The notes below the pieces were generated by a model. It saw only the letters and a list, made by a program, of their open reading frames with translations, ran no database searches and was not told the DNA's origin. Position numbers and translations under genes: made by a program. This document shows, one piece after another, positions 1-6,865 of a stretch of 8,656 nucleotides of DNA. Each line of letters starts with the position of its first letter. Position 1 is the stretch's first letter. The stretch comes from JBBPYA01 sp038200385 (lineage in GTDB: Bacteria; Actinomycetota; Actinomycetes; Mycobacteriales; Geodermatophilaceae): the NCBI GenBank assembly GCA_038200385.1, contig JBBPYA010000008.1, forward strand, positions 1-8,656, given 5' to 3'.

Positions 1-11
1 AGCCGCGGCGA

Positions 12-1484
12 TCAGGCGGTGGCGGCAGCGAGGCGGGCCAGCGAGCGCTCGCGGCCGAGCAGCTCCATCGACTCGTACAGCGGCGGCGACACCGTGCGCC
101 CGGTCACGGCCACCCGGACCGGCGCGAAGGCCTTGCGCGGCTTCAGCCCCAGCCCGTCCACGAGCGCCGACTTCAGGGCCGCCTCGATCGAGGCGCTGTC
201 CCACGTGCGTACCGCGGCGAGGGAGTTCGTGGCGGCGGCCAGCACCGGTCCGGAGTCGGGCCCGAGCGCGCGGGCCGCCGAGCCCGGCTCGGGGCTGAAG
301 TCGGCGTCGTCGACGAACAGGAAGCGCAGCATGTCCACGGCCTCGGCCAGCACGGTCACCCGCTCGGCAACAAGCGGAGCAGCTCCGTCGACCACTGCCG
401 TCTCGGCCGGCGTCGGCGGCGTCGACACCAGACCTGCGTCCTGCAGGTACGGCGTCAGCCGGGCCACGAACTGGGCCACCGGGAGCATCCGGACATGGCT
501 GCCGTTGATCGCTTCGGCCTTGGTCAGGTCGAAGCGCGCCGGGTTGGCGCTGACCCGGCCGATGTCGAAGGCGGCCACCATCTCCTGCATCGAGAACACG
601 TCATGGTCGTCGGCGATCGCCCAGCCCAGGAGCGCCAGATAGTTAAGCAGGCCTTCGGGCAGGAAGCCGCGCGAGCGGTACAGCGACAGCGACGCCTCGG
701 GTGCCCGCTTGGACAGCTTCTTGTTGCCCTCGCCGCGGACCATCGGCAGGTGGCCGAACCGCGGCGTCGCGGCGTCGACGCCGATCCGCCGCAGGGCCGC
801 GTACAGCGCGATCTGCCGCGGCGTCGAGGGCAGCAGGTCCTCACCGCGCAGCACGTGGGTGATCCCCATCAGCGCGTCGTCGAGCGGATTGACCAAGGGG
901 TACAACGGTTCCCCGTTGACCCGGGTCAGGACGAAGTCCGGCACGGAGTCGGCGGCGAAGCTCACCGGACCGCGGACCAGGTCGTCCCAGGCCAGCTCCT
1001 CGGCGGGCATCCGGAGCCGGACGACCGGCTCGCGGTCCGCGGCTCGGAACGCCGCGCGCCGGGCGTCGGACAGCTCGCGGTCGGCGTTGTCGTAGCCCAG
1101 TTTCAGGTCCCGGCCGGCCGCGCGGTGCCGCGCCTCGATCTCCTCCCCGGAGGAGTACGACTCGTAGGCCTCCCCCGCCTCGAGCAGCCGGCGTACGACG
1201 TCGGCGTAGATGCCGCGGCGTTCGGACTGCCGGTACGGCCCGACCGGACCACCGATGTCAGGCCCCTCGTCCCAGTCCAGGCCGAGCCAGCGCAACGCGT
1301 CGAGCAGCTGCCGGTAGGAGTCCTCGGTGTCCCGGGCGGCGTCGGTGTCCTCGATCCGGAAGACGAAGACGCCGCCGTGGTGCCGGGCGAACGCCCAGTT
1401 GAACAGCGCGGTCCGGATCAACCCGACGTGCGGTTCCCCGGTCGGCGAGGGACAGAAGCGCACCCGGACGCCCGCCGCGGTCAC
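12..1484 (-). CDS. gltX: Glutamyl-tRNA synthetase (GluRS)
   Basis: Class I aminoacyl-tRNA synthetase that charges tRNA-Glu with glutamate in the cytoplasm using ATP. The 490-residue product matches the usual bacterial length. The N-terminal Rossmann catalytic domain opens with CPSPTGEPHVGL (residues 11-22), in which HVGL (19-22) is the HIGH signature. RGEDLLPSTPRQ lies at 213-224, and KLSKR (256-260) is the KMSKS loop. The remainder, from about residue 310, is the helical anticodon-binding half. No Cys cluster is visible around residues 105-125, so the zinc site of some GluRSs appears absent. The GTG start at 1484 is chosen because the conserved fold begins only a few residues later and because it overlaps the upstream stop codon as GTGA, which suggests translational coupling. 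An open frame continues upstream to 1790, but it is low-complexity Arg-rich shadow sequence. Whether the enzyme also charges tRNA-Gln, as in organisms that rely on GatCAB, cannot be decided here. Identification is secure. Confidence 0.97.
   Translation of the reverse strand: MTAAGVRVRFCPSPTGEPHVGLIRTALFNWAFARHHGGVFVFRIEDTDAARDTEDSYRQLLDALRWLGLDWDEGPDIGGPVGPYRQSERRGIYADVVRRLLEAGEAYESYSSGEEIEARHRAAGRDLKLGYDNADRELSDARRAAFRAADREPVVRLRMPAEELAWDDLVRGPVSFAADSVPDFVLTRVNGEPLYPLVNPLDDALMGITHVLRGEDLLPSTPRQIALYAALRRIGVDAATPRFGHLPMVRGEGNKKLSKRAPEASLSLYRSRGFLPEGLLNYLALLGWAIADDHDVFSMQEMVAAFDIGRVSANPARFDLTKAEAINGSHVRMLPVAQFVARLTPYLQDAGLVSTPPTPAETAVVDGAAPLVAERVTVLAEAVDMLRFLFVDDADFSPEPGSAARALGPDSGPVLAAATNSLAAVRTWDSASIEAALKSALVDGLGLKPRKAFAPVRVAVTGRTVSPPLYESMELLGRERSLARLAAATA
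1481..1484 (-). promoter_or_regulatory. GTGA stop/start overlap coupling the FAH gene to gltX
   Basis: The last codons of the FAH-family gene overlap the gltX start: GTG of gltX occupies 1484-1482 and TGA of the upstream gene 1483-1481. The only Shine-Dalgarno-like sequence for gltX is a weak GGTGGT at 1496-1491, six bases before the GTG. gltX translation therefore probably depends on ribosomes finishing the upstream gene. The overlap is read directly; the coupling is inferred. Confidence 0.8.
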
Positions 1485-2266
1485 TCCCGCACCACCGGGT
1501 TGGTCAACGTGCCGAGGCCGTCGATGGACACCGACACGGTCTGTCCGGCAGTGATCGGGCCGACCCCGGCAGGGGTACCGGTCAGGAGCACGTCGCCGGG
1601 CAGCAGCGTCATGACGTGCGAGACGTAGGAGATCAGGGTCGCGACGTCGTGCACGAGCTGGCTGGTTCGCCCGTCCTGGCGCAGCTCGCCGTCGACCTCG
1701 CACCGAACCCCGAGGTCGGCCGGCCCGACCGTCGTCTCGATCCACGGGCCCAGCGGGCAGAACGAGTCGAAGCTCTTCGCGCGGGTCCACTGGCCGTCGG
1801 ACTTCTGCAGGTCGCGCGCGGTCACGTCGTTGGCGCAGGTGTAGCCGAGCACCGACGACATCGCGTTCTGCGCGGACACCTGCCGGGCGCCGCGGACCCC
1901 GATCACGACGGCGAGTTCGGCCTCGTGCTCGACGTGCGAACTCATCGTGGGCAACCGGATGGGGTCACCCGGGCCGATCACCGATGTCGACGGCTTCAGG
2001 AACAGCAGCGGCTCGGCCGGCGCCGTGTCGCCCATCTCGGCGGCGTGCTCAGCGTAGTTGCGGCCGACGCAGACCACCTTGCTCGGCAGGATCGGCGAGA
2101 GCAGCCGGACGTCGGCCAGGGCCCACCGCTGCCCGGTCAACACGATCTCACCGAAGGGGTGTCCCTCGATCTGGGCCACCGTCGGGGCGTCGGCCGTGCC
2201 GTCGACGGCCCCCTCGACGGCACCGAAGGACATCCCTTGCGGGTGGGCGAACCGCACGATGCGCAC
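1481..2266 (-). CDS. Fumarylacetoacetate hydrolase (FAH) family protein
   Basis: A 261-residue metal-dependent enzyme of the FAH superfamily, whose members hydrolyse, isomerise or decarboxylate beta-dicarbonyl or 2-oxo acids (fumarylpyruvate hydrolase, 2-hydroxyhepta-2,4-diene-1,7-dioate isomerase, oxaloacetate decarboxylase/tautomerase). Visible signatures are VGRNYAEHAAEM (67-78, with candidate catalytic His74), HEAELAVVIG (114-123, metal ligands Glu115 and Glu117), NDVTARD (146-152, third ligand Asp147), KSFDSFCPLGP (164-174) and GTPAGVG (230-236). The GTG start at 2266 is preceded by a clear AAGGAG, and MRIVRF-type N-termini are common in the family. The stop overlaps gltX by four bases; cimA ends 111 bp upstream. 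A gene of this family sits beside leuB and gltX in M. tuberculosis too (Rv2993c, from memory), but its substrate is unknown to me, so no symbol is given. The family call is secure; the reaction is open. Confidence 0.93.
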   Translation of the reverse strand: MRIVRFAHPQGMSFGAVEGAVDGTADAPTVAQIEGHPFGEIVLTGQRWALADVRLLSPILPSKVVCVGRNYAEHAAEMGDTAPAEPLLFLKPSTSVIGPGDPIRLPTMSSHVEHEAELAVVIGVRGARQVSAQNAMSSVLGYTCANDVTARDLQKSDGQWTRAKSFDSFCPLGPWIETTVGPADLGVRCEVDGELRQDGRTSQLVHDVATLISYVSHVMTLLPGDVLLTGTPAGVGPITAGQTVSVSIDGLGTLTNPVVRE

Positions 2267-2270
2267 GAGA

Positions 2271-2276
2271 CTCCTT
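2271..2276 (-). promoter_or_regulatory. Ribosome binding site of the FAH-family gene
   Basis: AAGGAG lies on the minus strand, four bases before the GTG at 2266. This fixes the start: the alternative in-frame GTG three codons later would be too far away, and the upstream in-frame ATG at 2365 has no comparable site. The presence of its own good ribosome binding site agrees with the 111-bp separation from cimA. Confidence 0.7.
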
Positions 2277-2335
2277 GGGACGGCAGCGTGCTGACCGTAC
2301 GACGGACGCGACCGGGCCCGCAGCACCGGGTCGGT

Positions 2336-2360
2336 GTCCGCCCCGAGCCCGGCCGCGGAC
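2336..2360 (-). terminator. Possible GC hairpin after cimA
   Basis: On the minus strand GTCCGC (2360-2355) and GCGGAC (2341-2336) can pair, with an inner CCG/CGG pairing around GGCT, forming a GC-rich hairpin starting about 18 bases after the cimA stop. No U-tract follows, so it would be an atypical terminator or an mRNA-stability structure. Short inverted repeats occur by chance at this GC content. The remainder of the 111-bp gap down to the FAH gene holds only a weak TANNNT-like TACGGT at 2299-2294 with no recognisable -35. Confidence 0.25.
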
Positions 2361-2377
2361 CGCACCTGAACGGCGAG

Positions 2378-3955
2378 CTAACCCGAGCGCCGCAGCCCGT
2401 AGGTGAGCGCGTCGACCAACGCCCCCCAGGAGGCCTCGACGACGTTCTCGTGCACGCCGACCGTGGTCCAGGTGTCCGTGCTGTCCGCGGTGTCGATGAG
2501 CACCCGGGTCACGGCGTCGGTGCCGTGCCGGCCCTCCAGGATCCGCACCTTGTAGTCGGCCAGATCCATGGTCGCCAGCGCCGGGTACCGGTCGGTCAGG
2601 GCCTCGCGCAGCGCCTGGTCCAGGGCGTTGACCGGGCCGTTGCCCTCGGCCGTGGCGATGATCCGGGCGCCCTCGACGTGCAGCTTCACCGTCGCCTCGC
2701 TGACCACCGCGCCGTTGCCCCAGTGCTCGACGATGACCCGGTAGGACTCCAGCGTGAACGCGGTCGGGGCCACCCCGTCCAGCTCCGTGCGCAGCAGCAA
2801 CTCGAAGGAGGCGTCGGCGGCCTCGAACGACCAGCCGTCGGCCTCCAGCTGCTTGACGCGGTCCACGACCCGCCCTACGACGTCGGGGCGGTCGGACACG
2901 TCGATCCCAAGCTCGCGGCCCTTCAGTTCCACGCTGGCCCGCCCGGCCATCTCGGTGACCAGGATCCGCATGTCGTTGCCCACGACGGAGGGATCGAGGT
3001 GGTTGTACAGCTCCGGCGAGACCTTGATCGCGCTGGCGTGCAGGCCGGCCTTGTGCGCGAACGCCGACGACCCGACGTAGGACTGGTGAGTGTCGGGCGC
3101 GATGTTGGCGATCTCGGCGATGGCGTGGGACACCCGGACAAGTTCGGGCAGGCAGGCCTGGGGTACGGCGGGGATCCCCAGCTTGGTGACCAGCCCGGCC
3201 ACGATCGCGAAGGTGTCGGCGTTGCCGGCCCGCTCGCCGTACCCGTTCGCGGTGCCCTGCACGTGCGTGACGCCGGCCTCGACCGCCGCCAGGGTGTTGG
3301 CCACCGCGCAGCCGGTATCGTCCTGGCAGTGGATGCCGAGCCGGAACCCGGTGCGGGCGGCCACCTCGGCGACGACCCGGCCGAGCCCCATCGGCAGCAT
3401 CCCGCCGTTGGTGTCGCACAGCACCCCGACGTCCGCGCCGGCCTCGAACGCCGCCTCCAGCACCCGGACGCCGTGGTCGCGGTCGGTTGCGTACCCGTCG
3501 AAGAAGTGCTCGCAGTCCAGGAACACCCGGCGGCCCTCGCCCACCAGGAACGCCACCGTGTCGCGCACCATCTCGAGGTTCTCCTCGACCGTGGTGCGCA
3601 GGGCGCGCTCGACATGCCGTACGTCGGACTTGGCGACCAGGCACACGACAGGGGTTTCGGCGTCCCGCAACGCGAGCACCTGCGGGTCGGCGGAGGCCCG
3701 CTGACCGGCTCGCCGGGTCGAGCCGAACGCGACGAGCTGCGCGTGCCGCAGGTCCAGTTCGCTGCGCGCGCGGGCGAAGAACTCGGTGTCCTTGGGCATC
3801 GCGCCGGGCCACCCGCCCTCGATGAAGCCGACCCCGATGTCGTCGAGCAGCCGGGCCACGGCCAGCTTGTCACTGACCGAGTACGTGATGCCCTCGCGCT
3901 GCGCCCCGTCGCGCAGGGTCGTGTCGAAGACGTGGAAGGTGTCGCCGAGGCTCAT
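2378..3955 (-). CDS. cimA: (R)-citramalate synthase
   Basis: Condenses pyruvate and acetyl-CoA to (R)-citramalate, the first step of the threonine-independent route to 2-oxobutyrate and isoleucine. The 525-residue length fits CimA. The HMGL-like TIM barrel starts with DTTLRDGAQREG (11-22), in which Arg15 and Asp16 are the catalytic/metal pair. CDTNGGMLP spans 180-188, HCQDDTGCAVAN 209-220 and GTANGYGERAGNAD 234-247. AFAHKAGLHASAIK (298-311) is a synthase-family signature, and the region from about 395 to the end is the LeuA-type allosteric domain, the site of end-product control in this family. Where most LeuA/CimA enzymes have His-x-His, this one has His209-Cys-Gln211. The ATG at 3955 follows the leuB stop by 11 bp with only a weak GGGA ahead, so the two are almost certainly co-transcribed. 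2-Isopropylmalate synthase is the main alternative, but the N-terminus and overall layout favour CimA. Confidence 0.92.
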   Translation of the reverse strand: MSLGDTFHVFDTTLRDGAQREGITYSVSDKLAVARLLDDIGVGFIEGGWPGAMPKDTEFFARARSELDLRHAQLVAFGSTRRAGQRASADPQVLALRDAETPVVCLVAKSDVRHVERALRTTVEENLEMVRDTVAFLVGEGRRVFLDCEHFFDGYATDRDHGVRVLEAAFEAGADVGVLCDTNGGMLPMGLGRVVAEVAARTGFRLGIHCQDDTGCAVANTLAAVEAGVTHVQGTANGYGERAGNADTFAIVAGLVTKLGIPAVPQACLPELVRVSHAIAEIANIAPDTHQSYVGSSAFAHKAGLHASAIKVSPELYNHLDPSVVGNDMRILVTEMAGRASVELKGRELGIDVSDRPDVVGRVVDRVKQLEADGWSFEAADASFELLLRTELDGVAPTAFTLESYRVIVEHWGNGAVVSEATVKLHVEGARIIATAEGNGPVNALDQALREALTDRYPALATMDLADYKVRILEGRHGTDAVTRVLIDTADSTDTWTTVGVHENVVEASWGALVDALTYGLRRSG

Positions 3956-3966
3956 CGCCGGTCCCG

Positions 3967-5007
3967 TCAGTTGGGTTGCTCGACCCGCTGGCTGACCAGC
4001 GCCGCCAGCCGGTCCCCCACCTCGGCGGTCTGGCTCGGCCGGGTGGGGTTGCGGGTGGCCAGGTCGAAGGCGACGGCGGCCTCGACCCTGCGCGCCTGGT
4101 CATGCTGACCGAGGTGGTGCAGCAGCATCGACACCGACAGCACCGTCGCCGTCGGGTCGGCCCGTCGTTGCCCGGCGATGTCCGGCGCGCTGCCGTGGAC
4201 CGGCTCGAACATGCTCGGATTCGTCCGACTCACGTCCAAGTTCCCGCTGGCCGCCAGGCCGATCCCCCCGGTGATCGCGGCCCCGAGGTCGGTCAGGATG
4301 TCGCCGAAGAGGTTGTCCGTGACGACGACGTCGAAGCGGGCCGGGTCGGTCACGAAGTACATCGCCGCGGCATCCACGTGCTGGTAGGCCACCCCGATGT
4401 CGGGGTACTCCTGGCTGAGCTCCTCCAGCGTGCGCGACCACAGGGACCCGGCGTGCGTCAGCACGTTCGTCTTGTGCACGAGCGTGACGTGCCGCCGCGG
4501 CCGGGCCGCGGCCCGGTCGAAGGCGTCCCGGACGACCCGGCTGACGCCGTACGCGGTGTTGAGGCTGACCTCGGTGGCGACCTCGTGCGGGGTATCGCGC
4601 CGAAGCACGCCGCCGTTGCCCGCGTATGGGCCCTCCGTCCCCTCCCGCACGACAAGCATGTCGATCTCGGGGCTACCGGACAGCACGCTCTGCACCCCGG
4701 GGAACAGCCGCACCGGCCGCAGATTGACGTGGTGGTCCAGCTCGAATCGCAGCCTCAGCAGCAGACCGCGCTCCAGGATCCCGCTGGGCACACTGGGATC
4801 ACCGACCGCTCCGAGCAGGATCGCGTCGTGCTGGCGCAGCTCGGCGAGCACCGAGTCGGGAAGCATCTCCCCGGTGCGGTGCCATCGCCCCGCGCCCAGG
4901 TCGTACGACGTGGTCTCCGCGGCGGGCATGACCTCGCGCAGCACCTTGAGTCCCTCGGCGACGACCTCGGGACCTATCCCGTCACCAGGAATGACGGCGA
5001 GCTTCAT
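3967..5007 (-). CDS. leuB: 3-isopropylmalate dehydrogenase
   Basis: NAD-dependent oxidative decarboxylase of leucine synthesis (3-isopropylmalate to 4-methyl-2-oxopentanoate). In organisms with CimA it also oxidises the methylmalate intermediate to 2-oxobutyrate. The 346 residues carry GDGIGPE (8-14), the substrate-binding arginines around LRLRFELDHHVNLRP (84-98), VVREGTEGPYAG (119-130), HKTN with Lys179, metal-binding Asp212, DNLFGDILTD with Asp236 and Asp240, and the NAD loop EPVHGSAPDIAGQ (268-280). This NAD loop and overall pattern fit LeuB better than isocitrate or tartrate dehydrogenase. The ATG at 5007 has a strong ribosome binding site. It lies 67 bp after serA and 11 bp before cimA. 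No ilvE lies next to it, although I recall ilvE following leuB in Streptomyces. Confidence 0.96.
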   Translation of the reverse strand: MKLAVIPGDGIGPEVVAEGLKVLREVMPAAETTSYDLGAGRWHRTGEMLPDSVLAELRQHDAILLGAVGDPSVPSGILERGLLLRLRFELDHHVNLRPVRLFPGVQSVLSGSPEIDMLVVREGTEGPYAGNGGVLRRDTPHEVATEVSLNTAYGVSRVVRDAFDRAAARPRRHVTLVHKTNVLTHAGSLWSRTLEELSQEYPDIGVAYQHVDAAAMYFVTDPARFDVVVTDNLFGDILTDLGAAITGGIGLAASGNLDVSRTNPSMFEPVHGSAPDIAGQRRADPTATVLSVSMLLHHLGQHDQARRVEAAVAFDLATRNPTRPSQTAEVGDRLAALVSQRVEQPN

Positions 5008-5013
5008 GCCGAT

Positions 5014-5020
5014 CCCTCCC
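5014..5020 (-). promoter_or_regulatory. Strong ribosome binding site of leuB
   Basis: GGGAGGG on the minus strand, six bases upstream of the leuB ATG. It is the best Shine-Dalgarno sequence in the window and supports the start at 5007. Confidence 0.75.
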
Positions 5021-5055
5021 GATCCGTACGGCGCAATGCGCGTGGCGGCCCCATG

Positions 5056-5071
5056 GGCGGAGGCTACCGCC
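5056..5071 (-). terminator. Short GC hairpin immediately after serA
   Basis: GGCGG (5071-5067) and CCGCC (5060-5056) can pair around a six-base loop, starting three bases after the serA stop codon. No U-run follows, so full termination is unlikely. It could act as a weak attenuator or protect the serA message end. The serA-leuB gap is only 67 bp and has no convincing promoter. Confidence 0.2.
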
Positions 5072-5074
5072 GCC

Positions 5075-6679
5075 TCAGCGGGGGCTGAGATCCGCGGCCC
5101 GCAGCATCGTCGCCCCGATCGAGTCGGCGATGACCGCGAGCAGATCGGCCGGTACGGCGGAATCTACCGCGATCGCCATCAGCGCCTCGCCGCCGACCGT
5201 CGCCCGGCTCACCTGGGCGCCGGCGATGTTGATCCCGGCCCGGCCCAGTTCGGCGCCGATCGTGCCCACCACGCCCGGGCGGTCCTCGTATCGGATGAAC
5301 AGCAGGTGCTGCTCGGGACGCAGGTCCATGTCGAAGCCGTTGACGTCGGTGAGCTTCTCCACCCGGCGCTGCCCGGTCAACGTCCCGGACACCGTGAGGG
5401 CGGTCCCGTCGCCGAGCATCCCACGCACGGTGACCAGGTTGCGGTAGTCCGGGCTGTCCGGGTCGGTCGCCAGGTCGATCTGAAGTCCGCGCTCGGCCGC
5501 CAGCAGCGGGGCGTTCACGAACGTGACCGGCTCCTCCACGATGTCCAGGAACAGACCCTTGAGCACGGCGAGCTTCAGCACGCTGACGTCGTACTCGACG
5601 ATCTCGCCGCGCACCTCGACCGTCGCGCTCTGCGGCATCCCGGCGGCCAGCGCGGTGAACAACCGCCCCAGCTTCTCGGCCAGCGGGAGCGCCGGGCGGA
5701 CGTCCTCGGCGACCATGCTGCCGCCCTGGACGTTGACCGCGTCGGCGACGAAGTCGCCCATCAGGGCCAGCTGCACCGAGCGGGCCACCGCCAGGCCCGC
5801 CTTGTCCTGCGCCTCCACGGTGGACGCGCCGAGGTGTGGCGTCACCACGATCCCCGGAACGCCGAACAGCGGGCTGTCGGTGCACGGCTCCTTGGCGTAG
5901 ACGTCGACGCCGGCGGCGCCGACCTGCCCGGAGCGGACGGCGTCGGCCAACGCCTGCTCGTCGACCAGGCCGCCGCGGGCGGCGTTGATGACGATGACGC
6001 CCCGCTTGGTCGTCTCCAGTTCCTTGCTGCCGATCAGCCCCACCGTCTCCGGGGTCCGCGGCAGGTGGACCGAGATGACGTCGGACTCGCGCAGCAACTC
6101 CTCCAGTGACACCAGCTGTACGCCGAGCTGCGCCGCGCGACCCGGCTGCACGTAGGGGTCGTAGGCGAGCAGCCGGGTACCGAACGCGGCCACCCGCTGC
6201 GCGAAGAGCATCCCGATCCGGCCGAACCCGACGATGCCCACCGTCTTGCCGTCCAGCTCGGTCCCGGTGAACGACGAACGGGACCATCGGCCCTGCTGCA
6301 ACGCCTCGTGGGCCGGCGCGATGTGCCGTGCCGCAGCGAGCAGCAGTCCCATCGCGTGCTCGGCGGCGCTGACGATGTTCGACTGCGGGGCGTTGATGAC
6401 CATCACCCCGCGCGCGGTGGCGGCCTCCACGTCGACGTTGTCCAGTCCGACCCCGGCGCGGGCGACCACCCGCAGCCGCGGCGCCGCGGCCAGCGCCTCG
6501 GCGTCGACCGAGGTGGCGCTGCGGACCAGGATCGCCTCGGCGTCGGCCAGTGCGGGCAGCAGCGCCGCGCGGTCGGCTCCGTCGACGTGGCGCAGCTCGC
6601 AGTCCCCGGCGAGCATCTCCAGGGCGGACGGGGCGAGTTCTTCTGCGACGAGCACGACGGGGCGGGCGCTGAAGGTCAC
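5075..6679 (-). CDS. serA: D-3-phosphoglycerate dehydrogenase
   Basis: Oxidises 3-phosphoglycerate to 3-phosphohydroxypyruvate with NAD, the first step of serine synthesis. The 534 residues match the long (type I) form known from M. tuberculosis. The Rossmann motif is GIVGFGRIG (148-156). Catalytic residues visible are Arg235 in AARGGLVDE, Glu264 in DVYAKEP and His282 in TPHLGAS. A middle allosteric substrate-binding (ASB) domain covers roughly residues 320-450, and a C-terminal ACT domain, the usual serine-binding regulator, runs from HLLFIRYEDRPGVVG (458-472) to about 530. The GTG at 6679 is chosen because the conserved N-terminus (RPVVLVAEELAPSALE) begins just after it and AAGGA stands nine bases upstream. 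The frame is open up to 6760, but that stretch covers the likely promoter. Feedback inhibition by serine is expected from the domains, not shown. Its neighbours are a redox gene upstream and leuB downstream. Confidence 0.97.
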   Translation of the reverse strand: MTFSARPVVLVAEELAPSALEMLAGDCELRHVDGADRAALLPALADAEAILVRSATSVDAEALAAAPRLRVVARAGVGLDNVDVEAATARGVMVINAPQSNIVSAAEHAMGLLLAAARHIAPAHEALQQGRWSRSSFTGTELDGKTVGIVGFGRIGMLFAQRVAAFGTRLLAYDPYVQPGRAAQLGVQLVSLEELLRESDVISVHLPRTPETVGLIGSKELETTKRGVIVINAARGGLVDEQALADAVRSGQVGAAGVDVYAKEPCTDSPLFGVPGIVVTPHLGASTVEAQDKAGLAVARSVQLALMGDFVADAVNVQGGSMVAEDVRPALPLAEKLGRLFTALAAGMPQSATVEVRGEIVEYDVSVLKLAVLKGLFLDIVEEPVTFVNAPLLAAERGLQIDLATDPDSPDYRNLVTVRGMLGDGTALTVSGTLTGQRRVEKLTDVNGFDMDLRPEQHLLFIRYEDRPGVVGTIGAELGRAGINIAGAQVSRATVGGEALMAIAVDSAVPADLLAVIADSIGATMLRAADLSPR

Positions 6680-6680
6680 G

Positions 6681-6693
6681 AAGGGATTTCCTT
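6681..6693 (-). promoter_or_regulatory. Ribosome binding site of serA within a small hairpin
   Basis: Minus-strand AAGG (6693-6690), the core of the Shine-Dalgarno sequence, can pair with CCTT (6684-6681) across a five-base loop, one base before the GTG start. The ribosome binding site decides the serA start. The pairing is only 4 bp and may have no effect. Confidence 0.5.
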
Positions 6694-6734
6694 GTCGATT
6701 GTCGGCGGCCTGCGCCGGCCGGGGAGAGAACCCA

Positions 6735-6740
6735 AGTTTA
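6735..6740 (-). promoter_or_regulatory. -10 element of a probable serA promoter
   Basis: TAAACT on the minus strand matches the actinobacterial TANNNT -10 consensus and is a conspicuous AT-rich patch in a GC-rich gap. A start site about seven bases downstream would give a leader of roughly 50 bases to the serA GTG. No good TTGACA-like -35 is seen 16-19 bases upstream, which is common for actinobacterial sigma-A-type promoters. The rest of the 186-bp gap carries no gene that I can support. Confidence 0.55.
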
Positions 6741-6808
6741 GCGTCGCGACGGTCCGGCACCGGCAGGTCGGCGGCGGCGGACTGCGAGTCCGGTGACTCC
6801 CCGATGTC

Positions 6809-6834
6809 GACCCGCTCGCGCCCCGCAGCGGGCC
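6809..6834 (-). terminator. Possible terminator hairpin after the thioredoxin-fold gene
   Basis: CCCGCT (6832-6827) pairs with AGCGGG (6816-6811); including a flanking G-T and G-C pair gives an eight-pair stem with a ten-base loop. It begins about 32 bases after the stop codon at 6866. It lacks a U-tract. Its place between a gene end and the serA promoter makes it the most plausible terminator in the window, but GC-rich inverted repeats are easy to find here. Confidence 0.33.
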
Positions 6835-6865
6835 GGGTTGTAGCGAGACGACGAGCCGACGGCGG

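Noticed and set aside
495..1628. Plus-strand open frame of 377 codons opposite gltX
   Set aside because: Antisense shadow of gltX; no recognisable domain or ribosome binding site.
1485..1790. Upstream extension of gltX to 1790
   Set aside because: The added 102 residues are Arg-rich out-of-frame FAH sequence, and the conserved GluRS N-terminus starts right after the GTG at 1484.
2294..2299. TACGGT as a -10 element for the FAH gene
   Set aside because: It fits TANNNT, but no -35 is seen at a proper distance and TANNNT matches occur often by chance.
1616..4108. Open plus-strand frame of 830 codons across the FAH gene, cimA and the end of leuB
   Set aside because: It is antisense to three recognisable conserved genes, has Arg/Pro/Gly/Asp-rich low-complexity translation with no family signature, and such antisense frames are common in GC-rich genomes with strong third-position bias.
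4397..6109. Plus-strand open frame of 570 codons opposite leuB and serA
   Set aside because: Shadow of two well-supported genes; composition changes along the frame according to which gene it opposes.
6680..6760. Upstream extension of serA to 6760
   Set aside because: Extra residues do not resemble phosphoglycerate dehydrogenase and the region contains the likely promoter; the GTG at 6679 has a Shine-Dalgarno sequence.
6680..6865. Riboswitch, T-box or leader peptide ahead of serA
   Set aside because: The gap has no T-box-like conserved sequence, no run of regulatory codons in a short frame with a ribosome binding site, and only small simple hairpins.
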